The notes beneath the pieces were generated by a model. That model saw nothing but the letters and a program-made list of their open reading frames with translations. It made no database searches and was not told where the DNA came from. The translations under genes were made by a program, and so were the position numbers. 64,000 nucleotides of DNA. Origin: Ampelocalamus luodianensis (taxonomy: Eukaryota > Streptophyta > Magnoliopsida > Poales > Poaceae). The stretch lies in NCBI GenBank assembly GCA_036346255.1, contig CM070625.1, forward strand, positions 35,654,520 to 35,718,519, given 5' to 3'. Positions 60,624-64,000 of this stretch are shown one piece after another; the stretch's first letter is position 1, and the number at the start of each line of letters is the position of its first letter.

Positions 60624-60781
60624 GCTTCCAGCACGGTCCATAGCGTCGCAGAGTTGGTTCAACGATTTCTAAGGCGCAAGCGTCGTCGTACGGTTGTAGT
60701 CGGATCGCGAGAGTCACCTTTACCAAAATCGATAGTTATCAATCTCATCGAAAGATCGGGAACCCCGTCTCCATCACCAAG

Positions 60782-61748
60782 GCCTCGCGTGTGACCGGGT
60801 GCTCCTTGTTTCCTAGAGCCGTAGATAGTATATCCTTCTCCCTGTCTGCTTGGAAGGAGCCTTGGGAAGTTTGAGCAGACAATTCACGCTGCAAGAGGTC
60901 ATCATGTTATTATAGACACTATGAAGTTATGGACTTATTAACAACTAGGTAGTTCGACATATTTACCACACGTTGGGACACTTCCTGGTCTGCCTAGTTT
61001 GTGAAAGAGATGCTGCCCGAAGATGAGACTTTTGCCCTCGCTTTTAACCAGGCTAGGGAACGCGGGTCTGTGACATCAGGAAACGCGTTCTCCTCCTCCG
61101 CCGCTCATTCCTCGTATTTACCCGCGTACCCAGCGGTGCTGAGTCTGTGCGGATGAGTGTTTCATGTCTAGAGAGCTTTGTGCGCTGCACTTTCCTCGTT
61201 AAATCTTGTCGTCGTCTTCATAGCCACAAAGCATCCTACGTTTCATGCGTCAAGAATCCATACTTCGCTAATGGCGTCTGACCCGTGTTCACGTACTTCG
61301 TGACAAGAATGCTCTTGAAGGTCCTCCACGATTTATCGATCATGAGCATCGTCGTCCGCTGCACGCGTGCCATGTCTGCTTCTAGGATAGTGAACTTTTG
61401 TAAAAGTTCTATCCATAGCGCGCCTCTCGCTTCTTTCGTCATATCCTTCCACCTTGGTGTGGTGATGGGGACCTGTTTCCGTGCAAGTATCCCACACATG
61501 GTCTGGAATCTCGCCGCTGAGCTCTTGGGACGCAGAGGGACCTCAAACTCATTGACATCCGTGATGACCAGTCGGCCCACAGGCATCGTCGATTCTCCTC
61601 TGCCATCTCGCTTCCATATCATTATCGTCGACGGATTAGGCGGCGAAGACGGCGCCTCTGTCATCTGTGGCATTGGCGACGGCAGCAAAGACGGTGCCTC
61701 TGCCATCTGCGGCATCGGCGACAGCGGCGAAGACGGTGCCTTTGCCAT
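60782..61748 (-). pseudogene. CACTA-associated gene, 5' part (Ptta/En-Spm domain)
   Basis: It starts MAKAPSSPLSPMPQMAEAPS, a short tandem Met-Ala-Pro-Ser repeat. Residues about 80-165 match the plant Transposase_24 (Ptta/En/Spm) family: RFQTMCGILARKQVPITTPR, ALWIELLQKFTI and KSWRTFKSILVTKYV. A TAG stop interrupts near 61235, where the family has Trp. Downstream, DREKDILSTALGNKEHP is the conserved C-terminal part of the family and runs into the LTR insertion at 60781. These proteins are encoded by CACTA transposons beside or fused to other domains. Their exact role is unclear. The gene is dead here. Confidence 0.7.
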
Positions 61749-62230
<482 letters not shown>

Positions 62231-62329
62231 CTTCATCGAGCCTGACACATTGGAGTGTACCATTTGCTTCATGCCGTGGAGGATTGGCATGAAGCAAAGG
62301 TATACTCAAGTGTGTCAGGATCGACGAAG
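62231..62329. repeat. Hairpin with 45-bp stem
   Basis: Arm 62231-62275 (CTTCATCGAGCCTGACACAT onward, to TTTGCTTCATGCC) pairs with 62286-62329 with about seven mismatches and one bulge. The loop is 10 bases, GTGGAGGATT. The size and shape resemble a plant small-RNA precursor, but no known miRNA was recognised. Confidence 0.8.
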
Positions 62330-62895
62330 AAATGCTAAGCAAAGGTTTAATGCTCCATGTACAGAAGACTAGCCTTTAATGAAGACATACAAACAAAATA
62401 GAATCAAGTAATATTGTAGAGCTCAAAATTCACCCTAACAATCAGAAGACCCACAATGTCTAGGATGATAATCAATTTCAGTGTATGAATAACTTCAACA
62501 TATGCATTATGAGAACAACTACAAACAGCATGAAGCTAAGCAAATAAGATTGCTCAATTGCTCTCAGTTGACTAATTGCATAAGACATAGTCTTTGCAAT
62601 CTCAGTCATTTGTCAAAATCTCTTCACCAATTAATTTTGATAATTACAAAACAGATCTTAAGCTCAAACTACAACTTTCTCATATGTCAAGTTATCTTAG
62701 AGCAGCAGTTAAACTTAGTGAAATTAAATCACCAAAATAGCACATAAAGCATTCTGTAAACAGAATATCTAATCATATGCCTTCAAAATAATTCACAAAT
62801 TTATATCAACAATAAGCCTAATTGACAGATTGAGAATAGAAATGCAAATATCTCACAGAAGATCAATTAGATCACAGAACATACAAGTGTAATCT
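62330..62895. other. AT-rich sequence, nothing recognised
   Basis: No supported gene or repeat pair up to the LTR start at 62896. It may belong to the CACTA element upstream of its gene. Confidence 0.35.
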
Positions 62896-64000
62896 TGTAA
62901 CACCCTAGCCCGCCATGAGCCTGGAATGCTACTGAACTAACATTAAATAACACTAACCAAGGCAATTGCTAATAAATTTCGGTGGAACCTCCCTTGTAAA
63001 AACAGTTACAAAGGGGATTCCAATAGACATGTAAATCATAAATAAGTAAATCATCAACTCTAATCCACAATAAATAATCAAATCATGCTAAGTGACTAAC
63101 AAAACTAGAGAAGTATAAAGTTCCACTACTCATAATTATTACACTTAATCCATTGCATGAAACATAACATAATAACCTTTGAGCAATTCGCCCAACACTA
63201 AGAAACATGGTCTGAAGTTTAATTCATCTTTATTTGGTTCATGATGTGTGTGTGTGTGACTATCACTCTATTTCCCCCCATGCATGTCGTTCTTGGATCG
63301 GGTACCTAAAACAACATTAAATGCAAGAGTGAGTCCACAGACTCAAGCAAGTCTGAAATAAAGCTATAACATCAGCATCCATACATATAGGAGATCAACA
63401 ATAATACATCTCACATGCAAATGCAATGCTCAAGGATCCTTTCTCTTTATCTTTCTTTGTTCATTACACCGGTAATGCAAAGTATGCAACCGTCGCTACA
63501 TACCCATGCCTGTGCGCGCACGCACAGGGACCAATTGCCCAATACTCCGCAAGTATTGGGGACCTCAAGCCCACACTCCACGAGTGTGGGGATCTCGGGC
63601 CCGTCACCTTCATGACGGGAATCTCAAAGGAAAACATACTTGGTCACCACGTGACCAAGCCTCAACATGATCTCAATATGCACATGCTCATCATTTAATC
63701 ATCATCAAATTACCACAAGACGATAGCATCATACGACAATAGAGCATAAACATATTTGAAGCATCCACAAATCTTAAACCAACAACATGCCAACAATCTC
63801 ATTATGCTATCACATATCGAAAAAGCACTCAAACATGACCAATCAATCACAACCACGAATCAAACAATGCACTTGCTTTAACCGCATGAGAATGGAGGAC
63901 GTGAAGACGGTGCTGCCTCTAGAACCAAACCCCCACCTAATACATTAAGAACATAAACTAAGACCACAGTAACGAAAAACATGAATTATATAAGCGAACT
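62896..64000. mobile_element. LTR of another retrotransposon, truncated by window end
   Basis: TGTAACACCCTAGCCCGCC at 62896 is an LTR-type start after unrelated AT-rich DNA. Serial small hairpins at 63509-63659 recall the stem motifs of the minus-strand LTRs at 37590 and 55455, suggesting minus orientation, but the other end lies outside the window. No polyprotein frame is present. Confidence 0.5.
63509..63659. repeat. Five consecutive short hairpins
   Basis: Stems are CCTGTGCG/CGCACAGG (63509-63528), AATACT/AGTATT (63541-63557), CCACACTC/GAGTGTGG (63571-63589), CCCGTCA/TGACGGG (63600-63619) and CTTGGTCAC/GTGACCAAG (63639-63659). The first three spacers start with a GGG(G)A or GGGA element and often contain CTCAAG or CTCGGG. 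Confidence 0.85.

Larger units (their letters stand above)
54179..60776 (+). mobile_element. 1002-bp solo LTR, copy 2, containing a later solo LTR
   Basis: It runs from TGATGAGGAC to CTCCATCA with a perfect duplication CCAAG (54174-54178 and 60777-60781). Without the nested LTR (55033-60623) and one copy of its target, it is 1002 bp, equal to copy 1 at 34931-35932, which serves as the empty site. It carries the same GPITRARARQLNHQVN coding tail at 54250-54295 after the same in-frame TAA. It is inserted in an exon of the CACTA gene. Confidence 0.85.

Noticed and set aside
55069..60794. Numerous 60-180-codon frames within the large LTRs at 37171, 47051 and 55033
   Set aside because: They lie in LTR sequence, are not shared between LTR copies in a conserved frame and show no protein motif.
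62896..64000. Plus-strand orientation of the last LTR based on its TGTAACACCC start
   Set aside because: LTRs start with TG on either strand. The internal hairpin style matches minus-strand LTRs, so orientation was left open.

Overview
This window is a stack of nested transposable elements from a plant nuclear genome, almost certainly a grass. The evidence is chromodomain-type Ty3/gypsy elements with 3-5.6 kb LTRs, a CACTA element with an En/Spm-Ptta plus Ulp1-type gene, MULE, hAT and Helitron-type ends, a captured mTERF-type gene fragment and abundant MITEs. I see no intact single-copy host gene, no rRNA or tRNA gene and no CRISPR array. Almost every long open frame belongs to a transposon or is low-complexity DNA.

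Left half (1-30975). The first 1745 bases are the end of a minus-strand gypsy LTR, inserted in an older LTR remnant (to about 2060). Next comes a Mutator-like element whose terminal inverted repeats lie near 2289-2523 and 30734-30975. Its own sequence is only about 5.3 kb, including a decayed minus-strand MURA-type transposase (27260-29624). It was split by a gypsy solo LTR, seen as two halves (3175-6613 and 25849-26561). Between the halves lies a 19-kb insert that ends in a Helitron-type hairpin plus CTAG at 25847. The insert carries exon-like fragments, an inverted-repeat-bounded unit with an mTERF gene fragment, and a 22-bp minisatellite. A complete 12.1-kb Tekay-type gypsy element (9238-21343, target duplication GGTCC) cuts the mTERF exon.

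Middle (30976-37165). This part holds a small LTR element with a short gag-like frame (31471-32313), a 325-bp MITE with a 9-bp target duplication, a GCAGC-rich foldback element, and a hAT element (34016-36388, target duplication GTCCCATG). A 1002-bp solo LTR sits inside the hAT element. A 298-bp near-palindrome of ACAGACGGTT repeats follows and may mark a CACTA end.

Right half (37166-64000). A CACTA gene (52043-61748, minus strand) combines a Ptta/En-Spm domain with a C-terminal Ulp1-like protease. Its downstream region was hit by a 14.8-kb gypsy element (37171-51970, target duplication TTACT). Its exon was hit by a second copy of the 1002-bp solo LTR, which later received a 5.6-kb solo LTR (55033-60623). 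Dinucleotide repeats, a 45-bp-stem hairpin and the start of another LTR with serial hairpins (62896 onward) close the window.

A point that cuts across the window: paired LTRs and coding frames differ by many small changes clustered at CAG/CTG/CCG motifs. This fits either methylation-driven mutation or methylation-related basecalling error, so some apparent pseudogenisation may be technical.
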